Positions 1 through 10,180 of a DNA stretch of 64,000 nucleotides are shown here, piece after piece. A program made the position numbers and the translations under genes. Each line of letters begins with the position of its first letter. The first letter of the stretch is position 1. The notes beneath the pieces were generated by a model, which ran no database searches, was not told the origin of the DNA, and worked only from the letters and a program-made list of their open reading frames with translations. The stretch is from Cephalotus follicularis (Eukaryota; Streptophyta; Magnoliopsida; Oxalidales; Cephalotaceae), in contig BDDD01000435.1 in NCBI GenBank assembly GCA_001972305.1, positions 718,365 through 782,364 on the forward strand, in the 5' to 3' direction.

Positions 1-270
1 AACTCCAGGGGGCAGGGAGATCCTCTAACTAAAAGCTGAGGACAAGTCCAAGGACACATATGCTACCAACTGCTTTTTCAAAGTTGTACAAATTCAAGTA
101 TGTCAATAAGAATGAATTTTTTCTTATGATTGAATTTTTTCTCAAAAAAGTGCTTGGCAATCACAGTTCCAAGTCTGCAAGGGACCGGAGACCCAATGTT
201 CATGTCCTTAAACTTCTGAACAGCCACCGATCAGCTCCCTCTACTAAGAAGCTTTATTATAAACATTTCT

Positions 271-665
271 GAGAGGTCCTCCAGAGGACTATTCCGAGAA
301 GCCTCCCAGGAGAGCATTCCGAGAAGTCCTTCAGAGGACTATTCTGAGAAGCCTCCCATGAGAGCATTCTGAGAATTCCTCCAGAGGACCATTCCCAGAA
401 GCCTCCCAAGAGAGCATTTCGAGAGGTCCTCTAGAGGACTATTCCGAGAAGCCTCCCAGGAGAGCATTCCGAGAAGTACTCCAAGAGACTATTCTGAGAA
501 GCCTCCCAGGAGAGCATTCCTAGAAGTCCTACAGAGGACCATTCTAAGAAGCCTCCTAGGAGAGCATTCCGAGAAGACCTCCAGAGGACCATTCCGAGAG
601 GCCTCCCAGGAGAGCATTCTGAGAGGTCCTCCAGAGGACCATTCCGAGAAGCCTCCTAGAGGAGT
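271..665. repeat. 50-bp tandem array, about 8 units
   Basis: Units start at 271, 321, 371, 421, 471, 521, 571 and 621, an exact 50-bp spacing. Each reads approximately gagaggtcctccagaggac, then attccgagaagcctcccagg, then agagcattcc. Units differ by a few bases. The array lies in the spacer between the pol end and the antisense gene of the old Tat element. The young copy at 46-56 kb lacks it at the equivalent place. Open frames across it are repeat translations, not genes. Confidence 0.93.
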
Positions 666-964
666 ACCAGAGACGAAATGTAACACCTGCCCAAAAAGCA
701 CCGCTAAAACGCATGTTCAGGTGCACTGTTGGAGAGCCCGGCCTATTGCACGGGTGCACGGCATGGCAGGACAGGATGCACTGCATGCATGTCATGGTAT
801 GCTATAGTACATGCTTGTGGAGAGCTCAAATTCCCTGGAGAACGTATGCTTGGACGCGTGCCACGTTAGGGAGAGCTCTAGCGTTTAACGTTGTACGCCC
901 GGGGTGCATGCATGTTCAGGAACATTACACTGGCGAATCCTCGGTACCTCGGCACCTCAGCACC

Positions 965-1136
965 AAAAGCCTCCCCATGAGGGGCAATAAAACCTCCTAC
1001 CAGAGGAGTAACGAAGACTCCCACCAGAGGAGCACTAAAGCCTCCCCCCAGGGGAGCAACAAAAGCCTCCCTCAAGAGGAGCACTAAAGCCTCCCCCCCA
1101 TCAGAGGAGCATTAAAGACTCTTTCCGAGGAGCACC
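965..1136. repeat. Degenerate 24-28 bp tandem array
   Basis: About seven units of the form aaagcctccc....gaggagcacta follow each other. Two similar units occur at 51170-51230 in the young Tat element, so this small array belongs to the family's spacer and has grown in the old copy. Nothing else is recognised between 666 and 1830 except family spacer sequence. Confidence 0.75.
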
Positions 1137-1839
1137 TAACAGTACATAAACAAAAGACCTCTAAGGGGGAAAACTCGAAAATACTTCCAATGAAGCAATA
1201 AGACTCCCAAGGGAGCAAACACAGGTCGGCAACCCCATGGAAAATTGTCTGGCCAATTCAATATTGTGTCTTGAGACGCGAATCCATAAGAACTCGCAAC
1301 GATCAAATTCGTTGGACTGAGCGCTTTGAAACAAGTGTCCCTATATGGACTGCAAGCTCAGATAACCTGGTCTAGCATATAATGGACCAAACGAGATCCT
1401 GCTCGACAAACCCGTAAGAACTTGTCCGAGCAGACCTAAGACTTGGTCTGCGAACACATCAGAACTCGCAAAGACTAAGTGTTATTGCCTAAACATCTTT
1501 GAAATAAGATGTCCTAAGGGGACTAGGAAGTTTGCGTAATTCGGCCTGAAAATTGTAAGGCCAAAACTTAAAGTCTATGAAATAGACTAAGCTAAAATCC
1601 CCAAAGGGGACAATAACGCACAGAGGAAGCATCAATCCTATAACTTTCACTCAACTATCCTAAGGGAGTTAGAGGTACCGAAATGGAATTCAAGCATACA
1701 ACGCAGAAAATTAAAGAAGGTCCAAGGGGTCTAAATACTTCATTCATAATTAGAGAAGGTTACGAGCCACAGAGGGAAAATTACAAAAGCGCAAAAGCAA
1801 AAATCATTACAAGACAAAAGCAAAAAAGCTAAGGCTAGA

Positions 1840-4143
1840 GAGGATCTTCATGTTCATCCTCGGGCAAAGGAGCGCTGAAGGGATCGGTGGTTGGAGGTTG
1901 AGGAGCCGCTAGTTCCAAAGAGGAATCCAAGGCAGAATCCTAGGTTAAGACTACCAAGTCTAGTGTCCCGATGCTTGTTTCCCCGTCTTCCAGAGCAGAC
2001 AAAGCTCCCTTCTCCAGAGCAAGCTTAAATTTTTCATCCTCCTTGTCGACCCCTTCAGGATAGAAGTCAAAGGCGTTGGCGGCCGGACCATACACCACAC
2101 CATCCAAAGGAACCTCTGGATGAAGAGAAGAAACCCAATTCTTACAAGATTAGAAACCCCGACGGTAGTATTCGGCGGCATCCTCAAACACTGCCTCTTC
2201 AAAATCTGGCAAAGCTTTGAACTCATCCACGGAGGATTTCATCAGTATTTGGAACTTGTCCGAGGACTTGAACTTCGCCACGGCCTTGTCCGCTGCCCTC
2301 TTCAACCGAGCTTCGTCTTTCTGTCGATGGTTGTCAAGCTTTGCCTCCAACCCAAGGCATCTCTCCTTGGTACGAGCAAGTTCTTTGTCCAGAGCCTTCC
2401 TCTCTGCCCTTTCCTCCTACAAGTCTTCAACAGCCTGCTTCTTCTCCTCGATAATAGACTCCTGAGCCTTGAGGACTTCGCCAATTGAGTCTTTGCGAAG
2501 CGGGCAGTCTCCTCCAGCACTGCCATGTCCGCCCTCAGCTTCGCATCCCTGGCAAGAATGACCGAGAAGTTCTCCACTAGCAGTTGAGTATTGTTCAGAG
2601 TCTGTCAGAGGAACGTATATGTTAGAGGATAAAAAAAATGTGTGTGTGTGGAAGAAATCTCTTACCCCGAGGTTGCTCCGAAGACACTGGGTTACCAACT
2701 CCCCGTTGGTCCAGTCTTTTCTCGCCTGTATTTCCATGGGGAAGAAGACCAGCTGGCTGACCACTAAAGGAACCCCGGGGGCTTTCAGATGTATCTTGGA
2801 GCTGTCAAAGGAGTCCAGCTCTCTGAGCAGACTCTCAATGTCTCGAGGGGGAGGTAGCAGAATTGGGTCCTGAGGACTCGCACCCATAGTGGTTACCTCC
2901 TCGGCATCTTTCCCTTTCTTGCTTCTCTTCCTCAGGGGCGCATGGACCTCACTGGGGTAACTTTCCTCTATGGGCCTCTTGCCCCCATCGTTCTTCTTCT
3001 CGGCAGCACCCCTAGCAGTCTCGGGAGCTTTGTATTTTTACCTCGACCCTTCGATCTCGGCAGCCTTTCCCTTCTGTTTTGAGCCATCTGCAACAAACTT
3101 CTTTTTGTCGGTGGCCTTCAGGATGGCAGAAAAGTCACGCCGAGGAACTATTGCTGAAAGCAGCCACAAGGATATAAAAAAATCAAAGATGAAACAAGAA
3201 CTAGAAGAAGTAAAGTTAAAGGAAGAGATGAATGCTTAATACAGCTTTCCCTCGGCACATTAGGCTAGGATCTATCTTGCACTCTCTCTCCCTGGGTATC
3301 TGCCCCTTCTTGGGTGTCCTCGGAATCGTCCAAGTGGGGTATTCGGCTGGGAGTCACACTCAGCCCAACTTGTACTAGGTGTTCCTCAAGCACCACGGAG
3401 TTCACTTCCTCGGCCTCCAGGGTCGAAAATTTGCCGAGGTCCACCTTTTCTCCTGAGGACAGGAGTGACCTCTTATTCGGGAATGATGTATCTAATGAAT
3501 CACACCAGTGGGAGGCAGCGAACCTAGGATGGTTCTTTATCAAGAAATACCTCATCCTCCAGTGCTTGATGGATTTGGTAGGATTTATCAGCAATTTCTT
3601 GGCACATGACCGGGATTTGAAGAAGTATCCACTCTTTCCTAGGGAGGCAGAAAGAACGTGGAACTCTTTAAACAATCCCACTGACACAGTAACATCTGAT
3701 TCAAGGCATTTGACCAAGAAATTTACTATAAAACTCCAAGATTGTGGTTGGAGGAGCGTGGGGTATAAACCAAAACTCCTCAAAATCGAAATGGCAAAGG
3801 GGGGTACGGGTACTCTCAAACCATGTAAGAGAGCATCTTCAAAAACCACGAAGAGACCAGACCTGCTCTCTATAGCCATCCAAGAATTTTCGAGGAGATT
3901 GAATCTTATGCCCCCAGGAAAACAGTATTTTTTGGCGAGCTCTAATACTTTCCCATGAGAAAGCATACTCATATCAAGATAATCTGAGGTCCAACTTCAG
4001 TAGCAGGAGCATCAGGGTCTCCCACGACAGAACCCACACTTTCCTCAGAACTGTGGGAGCCCTCGGCGATGAGTACCACCATCACCAAGGGAGTGACATC
4101 CTCAGGGGTAGGGGATCTACGAGTTCTTTCATTTCTAGCCATC
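1840..4143 (-). pseudogene. Antisense coding region of the old Tat element
   Basis: Read on the minus strand, this region matches the antisense gene of the young element (52258-54650) along its length. It has an N-terminal start resembling MARNERT (near 4143), a central domain with the motif LLQPQSWSFIVNFLVKC, a block around NPTKSIKHWRMRYFL, and a C-terminal Glu/Lys/Ala-rich coiled-coil part. The central domain looks like the plant 'putative gypsy type transposon' domain family (assignment from memory, not searched). An intron-like interval at 2602-2665 has GT and AG ends in the antisense direction and sits where the young copy also has one. As a fossil part it is broken in several places. 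Its function is unknown. Confidence 0.65.
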
Positions 4144-4763
4144 TACACTAGAGAAGAAGGATAAGAAGCTGAGAAAACCTAAGGGGAAGATCTAGGTCAG
4201 GCAGAAGTAACAGATAGCCAAGAAAACTCACCTAGAAGTTTGAAGATAGACGTATGAGGCAAGATTGGATTGACAGTCCAAAAAGATCAGAGGAACTTAG
4301 CGCAGTAAATTAATCTCTAGAAGACGAAGAGGGCAAAGAGAAAGGTTCTTTGAGAAGAAAGCACCTTTTTGAAGACCAGAGGAAAGATCCATGCCACACA
4401 ATCTTTAAAGATCAAGCGGACCATTGGATCTGGCGCGGGAAACTAGAGACAAAAGTGGGAGTTACGCAGGACCTGCCATGTGTAAATCAAGTTCAATACG
4501 CATGTTAAGGATGTTGGGTTTGGGCCCAAAGATGTTAAGGCAAGCCCAGCTACATCCCAAGGTGACGAACAGAGTGAGAGTCCTCCACCTCTACTTCTTA
4601 TCCTTTGATAAGGCCAGGCCAGTGTTGTCAAAGGATCGCACGAAGACCTATTTCCTCTTCCGATTTGAGTCCAACTCTACAACAAAGTTATAACCGAGCA
4701 ACAACTCTCAGCTTTGTTCCTCCACCTCTGCTAAGGGCAGAGAAGAAGGACCAGGGGGGCGTA

Positions 4764-5431
4764 TGATATGGCAACAAATTTATCTATAAGAGTGACACAC
4801 GTCCTCTACAGACATTGCCACGTGCATAAGTGAATTAAAGTTTACATTGATACAAGTCAGATGAAACACATTAACACCATATAAGGAAACAGGTGGGATC
4901 CTCGATGGTTTTGCAAAGGACCCCAGTGAAGATCCTCGGCGGTTTTTCAGAGGACCTCCTTCTCCATCACGGGATAAGGCCCAAAATTCAGCCAGCATTT
5001 CAAGGGTTGCCTCCGCAATATCAGCAAACAGTTACATAAAATCAGGTGGAGATAAGGGAAATCCCGAGATCCTCAGCATTTCCTTAGGGGACAGCAATCA
5101 CCTCCGAAATTCATGCTCAAACAGTTATAAACTAGCACTATAAAAACCAATATCGAACACATATCTGAGGTCGGTAACTTTAACACTCAAAAACGCTTTG
5201 TGTCAACCATTTTTATACATAAAAGCACCTAAAATACTCTGTGCATTGCCTAACTTGAGCGTCATAATGTCCGCCGGAGTTCAACCTCCTGGACCTACGA
5301 CCCGTTTGTTTTCTTGTGCTGGGACTATAATCATCATCAAATCTTCTTCTCGGGCATATCTCAGCATTTCCTTCAACAAATCAAAGTCCTCCGCGTAGGA
5401 TACTGTTGAGGAAATGATTTCTGCATCAACA
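4764..5431 (+). repeat. 3' LTR of the old Tat element
   Basis: It begins tgatatgg just after the purine-rich tract ccaggggggc and ends atcaaca at 5431. Both ends match the 3' LTR of the young element (55283-56393), as do internal blocks such as ggagataagggaaatcccga and the terminal gatactgttgag block. It is 668 bp against 1111 bp in the young copy, and clearly divergent from it. Confidence 0.8.
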
Positions 5432-7706
5432 ATAATTTTGGTGTTTTCAAGTGTTTCCATGACAAAAAATAACAATAACAACTTAAATGAATTTTTAATT
5501 TGTCCAATAATACTTTTATAACTCGTTGTCATAGTTATCAGACTTAGTCCGGTCCGATCAATATGATTTGTGACCCGAGGCTGACCAATGATACGGAGTT
5601 AACCGACCCAAGTCGTTAATTAGACATGCTTTGTAGTTGGACGAGTCAAAATAGGTGTAACCCTGTCTGGACCAAACTGGGTAGATTAGTGTACCAAGTC
5701 AGACCAGTTTAATTTTTTCATTTTTTGTTTATTATTAAGATATATAATTATTTTTTGTTTTTGTTAATATATACAATATTTATATATACTATTTTAATTG
5801 TGAAAAGGCAATATCCTTGTCATATGACACAAGTTTGTGTCTTTTTCATTTTAATTACCTGACCGACGGATCATATTTCATTAATCTAACCATTGAAATA
5901 AATGTTTTAGATGTATATATCTAGTATGCCAAATTTTAAATTAATTAAAAATCTTTAATTATTTCATTTTTCTTAAAAAATTCAACCGTTTTATAATTTT
6001 CTTATTTAATGTAAAAAAATATAAAAAAAATTAGTTTATTCGATGAATGATATAAAAATATCCAAACGACTTAAAAATTAGCATGCATATACTTTATATA
6101 AGTTGAACATATAATCCAATGATTCGATTATTGAAATATAATATATAAGTATAAAAATTAGTTGATAATGACACAAATTTGTGTTATATGTCAATGATAA
6201 CCGCTATTTTCATTCTAATTAATTTTAGTTATTTTTTATTCATGTAGCTATGTATTGTACGAATATATCCGAACGGAATATATAGGTTTTCTATTTCAAC
6301 GAACATAGTTTTGACTAGTATTATTTAAAAACCTTTTTAAAACTTTTTTTTTATTCTCTTTCTCTTCCATTCTCTTCACTCCACTTCAGTTGAGGATGTT
6401 CCTTGCGTTTATTTCACGAATTTTCAATAACAATTGAAGCGATCTATACAAAGTCCTTCGAATTTTCCAATGTAAATGTCCTGCAAAGGACAAAACCCCT
6501 CATTTTAGATTTTCCCTTTTGGGCTGCGTAGATTCAAAGCAGACATAATTTTACTACATTTGGTGGCTTGCTTCATTAAATAAAAAAAAAAGACCTGTCA
6601 AGTTGGGCATTTATGTTGCATCTTACGATTGCACTCTCATTTGTTTATAATTAGGTTTTTTTTTTTCTTGTAAGTTATGAGAGGGAGAGAATGAGAAAAA
6701 CGGAATGAATAAAGAGAGAATTTAAATAAATTTTTATAAGTTAAAATTTCATAATTTTTATATTAGAATAAAGAAGTTATATATTTCGTCAGAATACATC
6801 TACTTTCCTCTATAATTTTGACTATTGAAATAAGTAAGTTATTTACTCGATTGGAATATATATCCTTCTCTCTATATATACACACGCAAATAAATAATAT
6901 AGATAGTATGCATATAAAGTTATTTGTATTATCTTAATTCTATATGTTATATGTGTATATGATTTTATGATTTTTATTTATTAGTATGGTTTGAACTTGT
7001 ATTTCTATTTGATAACCATAGGATTTGTGTCTTTATTTGTTTTTATCCTTAGCTATTAATAAACGCGGTTTTTGTTTCAAATTTTTTTAATATTATTATA
7101 ATTACCAAACCTATTTTATGTTTCCAAAATTTGAAAACAAAACATAAAAAAACAAAATGGTTATCAAACACTACCTTAAGTAACTATCAAGCTTAATCAC
7201 TACTTATTGATCATTTTGGTGATATTGCAATTAGTTGTTGAATGATTATTCAGTACCACAATTAGACAAGCTACCATGAACAAAATGGACAAGTGGGAAA
7301 CTGTTCAAACCTCTATTTACAAGGAAAAGATGGGGTGTCCTTAGACAGAACCTAGGTTCTGCTTGCGTAGTCTTGTATCCCTTAACTACATCAAAATAAA
7401 AAAAGGATAAGTTAAGTTGTCCACTTTGCCCTACATTTCCAATTCTTTATCCCAACAGGGAAAAGAAACACCACATATCACCTAGTGAATCAAATCTTTA
7501 CTGAAAATTATAGATATTTGAAAAGAGTGGTTATGAAAAGTGGTGAGTCAGGATTTTAGGTCAGGGGATGTAAAGAATGTGTTAAATTAAAAATATTTAA
7601 AGGTGATAATAAAAATAATAAAAAAGATAAATTCCCAAAAAATAATATTTATTATAAGAAAAAAGAGTTATAGCTCTCTTTCATTGTTACAAAAAACATA
7701 AAAACA
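5432..7706. other. AT-rich spacer
   Basis: No coding region is supported. The stretch contains the fold-back MITE described separately (5812-6199), long A/T runs, a pyrimidine-rich tract near 6340-6380, and otherwise unremarkable low-complexity DNA. The block at 5530-5720, rich in gtccggtc/gaccgacc-type words, resembles the decayed termini of plant hAT-type MITEs, but no clean ends were found. Confidence 0.6.
5812..6199. mobile_element. Fold-back MITE, about 388 bp
   Basis: The left arm 5812-5841 (tatccttgtcatatgacaca...) and the right arm 6169-6199 are inverted repeats of about 31 bp with roughly four mismatches. Each arm contains its own near-palindrome (gacacaagtttgtgtc and gacacaaatttgtgt). 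The interior is AT-rich and non-coding. This is the structure of a non-autonomous DNA transposon. The superfamily was not determined. Confidence 0.7.
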
Positions 7707-8273
7707 CTAAAGTATCTCTCGACGAGTTTTTATAGCTTGAAAGCGTTTCATAATAGTCTCATTGTCGATGGTCTTGAGCATGCTTCTCTCAATATATGCA
7801 AGCAAGCTATCATTCATCCATTTATCTCTCATTCGATTTCGTAATTGAGTCTTTACAAGCTTCATTGAAGAAAATGATCTTTCAACTGTAGCAGTTGCAA
7901 CTGGTAAAAGTAATGCCAATTTTACAAGCAAATATACTAAAGAATATGTCACATCCATTTTCAATTCAACTAATTTAATAGCAAGCCCTCCAATTCTCAT
8001 CATGTTAACTAACTCATTTCTTGATCGAACATCTAAAATGTAAGTCCCAAGCTGAATTTCAAGTGCCATGAGCTCTATTGGAGAAAAGTAAGATGGATAG
8101 AGTTTTGAAAGGCACAACAACTTTGGCTTATTGAAGGCAAAAAATGCGTCTCGGGTCAATGCATGCCATATAAATAAGCAATTTTGTGTTCACATCATTA
8201 AACCGGTGGTTCAACTCTTTAATTTGCAAATCAATCACGGTATAGAATACTTCAACCCGATAATGGTGCAGAT
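7707..8273 (-). pseudogene. hAT transposase C-terminal fragment
   Basis: The minus strand encodes a hAT-type transposase tail. The part upstream of the listed 150-aa frame (8160-8273) continues in frame with the words NLHHYRVEVFYTVIDLQ and ELNHRFNDVN. The core then has LLPVATATVERSFSSMK, the hallmark of the hAT C-terminal dimerisation domain, followed by MNDSLLAYIE. It resembles the plant TTF-type zinc-finger/hAT-dimerisation proteins. Only the last ~190 residues are present. The N-terminal BED/TTF finger and most of the catalytic region are absent, and homology stops near 8273, where the Tekay-like LTR begins. It is a dead fragment, and no terminal inverted repeats were located. Confidence 0.85.
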
Positions 8274-8959
8274 TCTTTAAGGAGGGGAGAATGTGACGAC
8301 CGAATTCCCTTTGGTACTATTTATGCATACACCATACCGTATTTGTACCGTATTGGACAGTACTGAACCGTATTGTATTGATGTATTCTTATACCTATTG
8401 ATATTGTTTGATTTTATGCATGTATAGTCGGGTTTTTGGACCGAGTTTCGGAGAGTTGATCGAATTGACTATTTAAGTCAATTTTCTCTCTTTTCTCTCA
8501 TTTCTCATTTCCTCTCCTCTCTCTATCTTCTCTCTCCCTCCCTCTTGCTGGCAGCCTCCACCTTCCTCTTTTGCAGTTGGGATTGCATCTCCATCAAAAA
8601 GAGTAGTGATTTCAAGTTGTAACTTACCAATTGAACAAGAAAGTAGCGGTTTTTGGGCGTTTTCTACCGATTGATTGAGTGGAAGCTCAACTTTTGAAGC
8701 TTCAGTGATAGGTAGGACTTCTTTACTGAATTGCCTATTATTTTATTGATTGATTGACTGAATTGCATGATTGAGTGATTGAATTGAGGTTTTTGGGTTT
8801 ATAGCAAACCCTTGACCTAATTGTTAAATTGAATGATTAAACTGGTTTTGGAAGGTTGTAACTAGTTTTACTAACCTCAAATGATTGATTGTAAACTTTG
8901 GTTTTCAAAGAATGTCTTTTAATTGGATTTTGATATGAGATTGGCCCATTTTCTATCAG

Positions 8960-9312
8960 AAAAATCGACACTGCCAAGAAAGACGTCGACCCCTAGCCCA
9001 AAGGCGTCGATGTCTTTCTCATACGAGAGCAATATTCTTGATTCTGCAGCAAAGACATCGACGTCTTCCTGAAGACGTCGACGTCTTTGCATCGAGACGT
9101 CTTCCCAGAAAAGGCGTCGATACCGAACCTCGATGCGTAGTCTCTCATTAATTTTATTGAAAAGCGTCGACGCCTTTCATTAAATACGTCGACGTCTTTT
9201 GGCCAATCCTCTACATAAACAAGGAAAGACATCGACGTCTTTATAAAGACATCGACGTCTTTCCTCCATTTTAAAGAGGAGTCGACGTCTTTCATTAAAG
9301 ACGTCAACGCCT
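8960..9312. repeat. Cluster of palindromic GTCGAC motifs in the LTR
   Basis: About a dozen copies of a word close to aaagacgtcgacgtcttt (itself a palindrome) occur here, interspersed with unique sequence. Variants include ggcgtcgatgtc, agcgtcgacgcc and catcgacgtctt. The block is locally CpG-rich in an otherwise AT-rich region. A related but sparser cluster occurs in the solo LTR at 59360-59760. Confidence 0.85.
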
Positions 9313-9437
9313 AATGTACTGAAAGGAGTTTTGATTGTTTTAAAGCCAGCTTTCTACTTCTTTTCACATAGCCACTTGACTGGAACCTCACTTGAGGTGT
9401 TCAAGTGTTTGAAAACAGTTTTAATGATTGCACTGAC

Positions 9438-9656
9438 CGATTGATTGCTTGGGTCATGAGTGTTGCTGTGAGTCTAAATCGGTAAAATGGATGCACGTTC
9501 CCATCCCTCCATTAGGCACCACCACTTATTGCTTTGCTTCGACGTTGTATTGGTACATCGATCGATTGCTTGAGTCGTGAGTGTTGTTGCGAGCCTAAGT
9601 CGGTACGATGGACGCACGTTCCCATTTCTCCATTAGACACCACCACTTATTGACTT
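9438..9656. repeat. Two-copy tandem duplication, 121-bp period
   Basis: The copies begin with cgattgattgcttgggtc (9438) and cgatcgattgcttgagtc (9559) and run through ggatgcacgttcccat and accaccacttattg. They differ at scattered positions. The duplication lies within the LTR, just after the GTCGAC cluster. Confidence 0.85.
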
Positions 9657-10180
9657 TACCCAATATTATATTGACTTGATTGATTGATTGATTGTATTGT
9701 ATGGATCCTATAGAGCGACCTTATGATTCGTGTCGGCAGGTTAGGGCATTGACTATGTCCGCCTATTCCGTCGATCGTTTCATTTATTGTATTGTATTGA
9801 CCCGCTGACGAGCGGTATTGATTGTTGCTCCCTGACGGTCGATCTTACCAATTGCTCCCTTTATGGTTGAGCTTACCGTACCGACCCAGCCATAGGCTTG
9901 AAGATCTATGAGTTCCAGACCTGATCAATCTGGAAACCGTAGATAGATCTCCCACCCTTTTTGAAGGACTACCTTCGGGCGCGAGGTGTTACATTATGGT
10001 ATCAGAGACATTGGTTGGCCTGCTAGCTAAGTATATATAAATGCGTTGATTGAGATTGACTGAATGGATTTGCATGATATATGTTCTTACTTGTTCATGC
10101 TATTGTTATTGGAAAAGAGATTGATGTTGGAATTGAAAGTGATTGCATCTGATCATCCCATTGTTGTTTCTCTTATAGAA

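Larger units (their letters stand above)
1..5431 (+). mobile_element. 3' part of an old Tat-lineage Ty3/Gypsy LTR retroelement
   Basis: The window opens inside an LTR element whose left part lies outside. The spacer at about 155-235 is close to the post-integrase spacer of the young element at 51050-51115 (shared motif gggaccggag, then the cagccaccgatcag block). The order is then the same: short repeats, a long antisense coding region, a purine-rich tract (about 4750-4760) and an LTR ending in CA at 5431. The family is Tat-like Ty3/Gypsy, inferred from similarity to the complete neighbour. The copy is broken, with many breaks, and is much older than the 46 kb copy because its LTR and antisense region differ from it throughout. 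The 5' LTR, gag and most of pol are not visible, so no target duplication can be checked. Confidence 0.8.
8292..9993 (+). repeat. 1.7 kb LTR with PBS downstream and PPT-like tract upstream
   Basis: It starts tgtgacgacc and ends gtgttaca, followed within 3 bases by the Met-tRNA PBS. The bases just before it (8274-8291, ctttaaggaggggagaa) look like the polypurine tract that normally precedes a 3' LTR in this lineage. Inside are a pyrimidine-rich leader (8480-8580), a cluster of palindromic GTCGAC motifs (8960-9312) and a two-copy tandem duplication (9438-9656). Confidence 0.8.

Noticed and set aside
271-665. CRISPR-like array
   Set aside because: The 50-bp units are directly adjacent with no unique spacers, and the genome is a plant.
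489-1087. Open frames across the 50-bp and 26-bp arrays
   Set aside because: Repeat translations (Ser/Arg/Gly-rich periodic sequence), with no independent coding evidence.
9997-10010. tggtatcagag as part of a tRNA gene
   Set aside because: It is the primer-binding site next to an LTR end. No cloverleaf surrounds it. The same holds at 44249. No tRNA or rRNA gene was found in the window.
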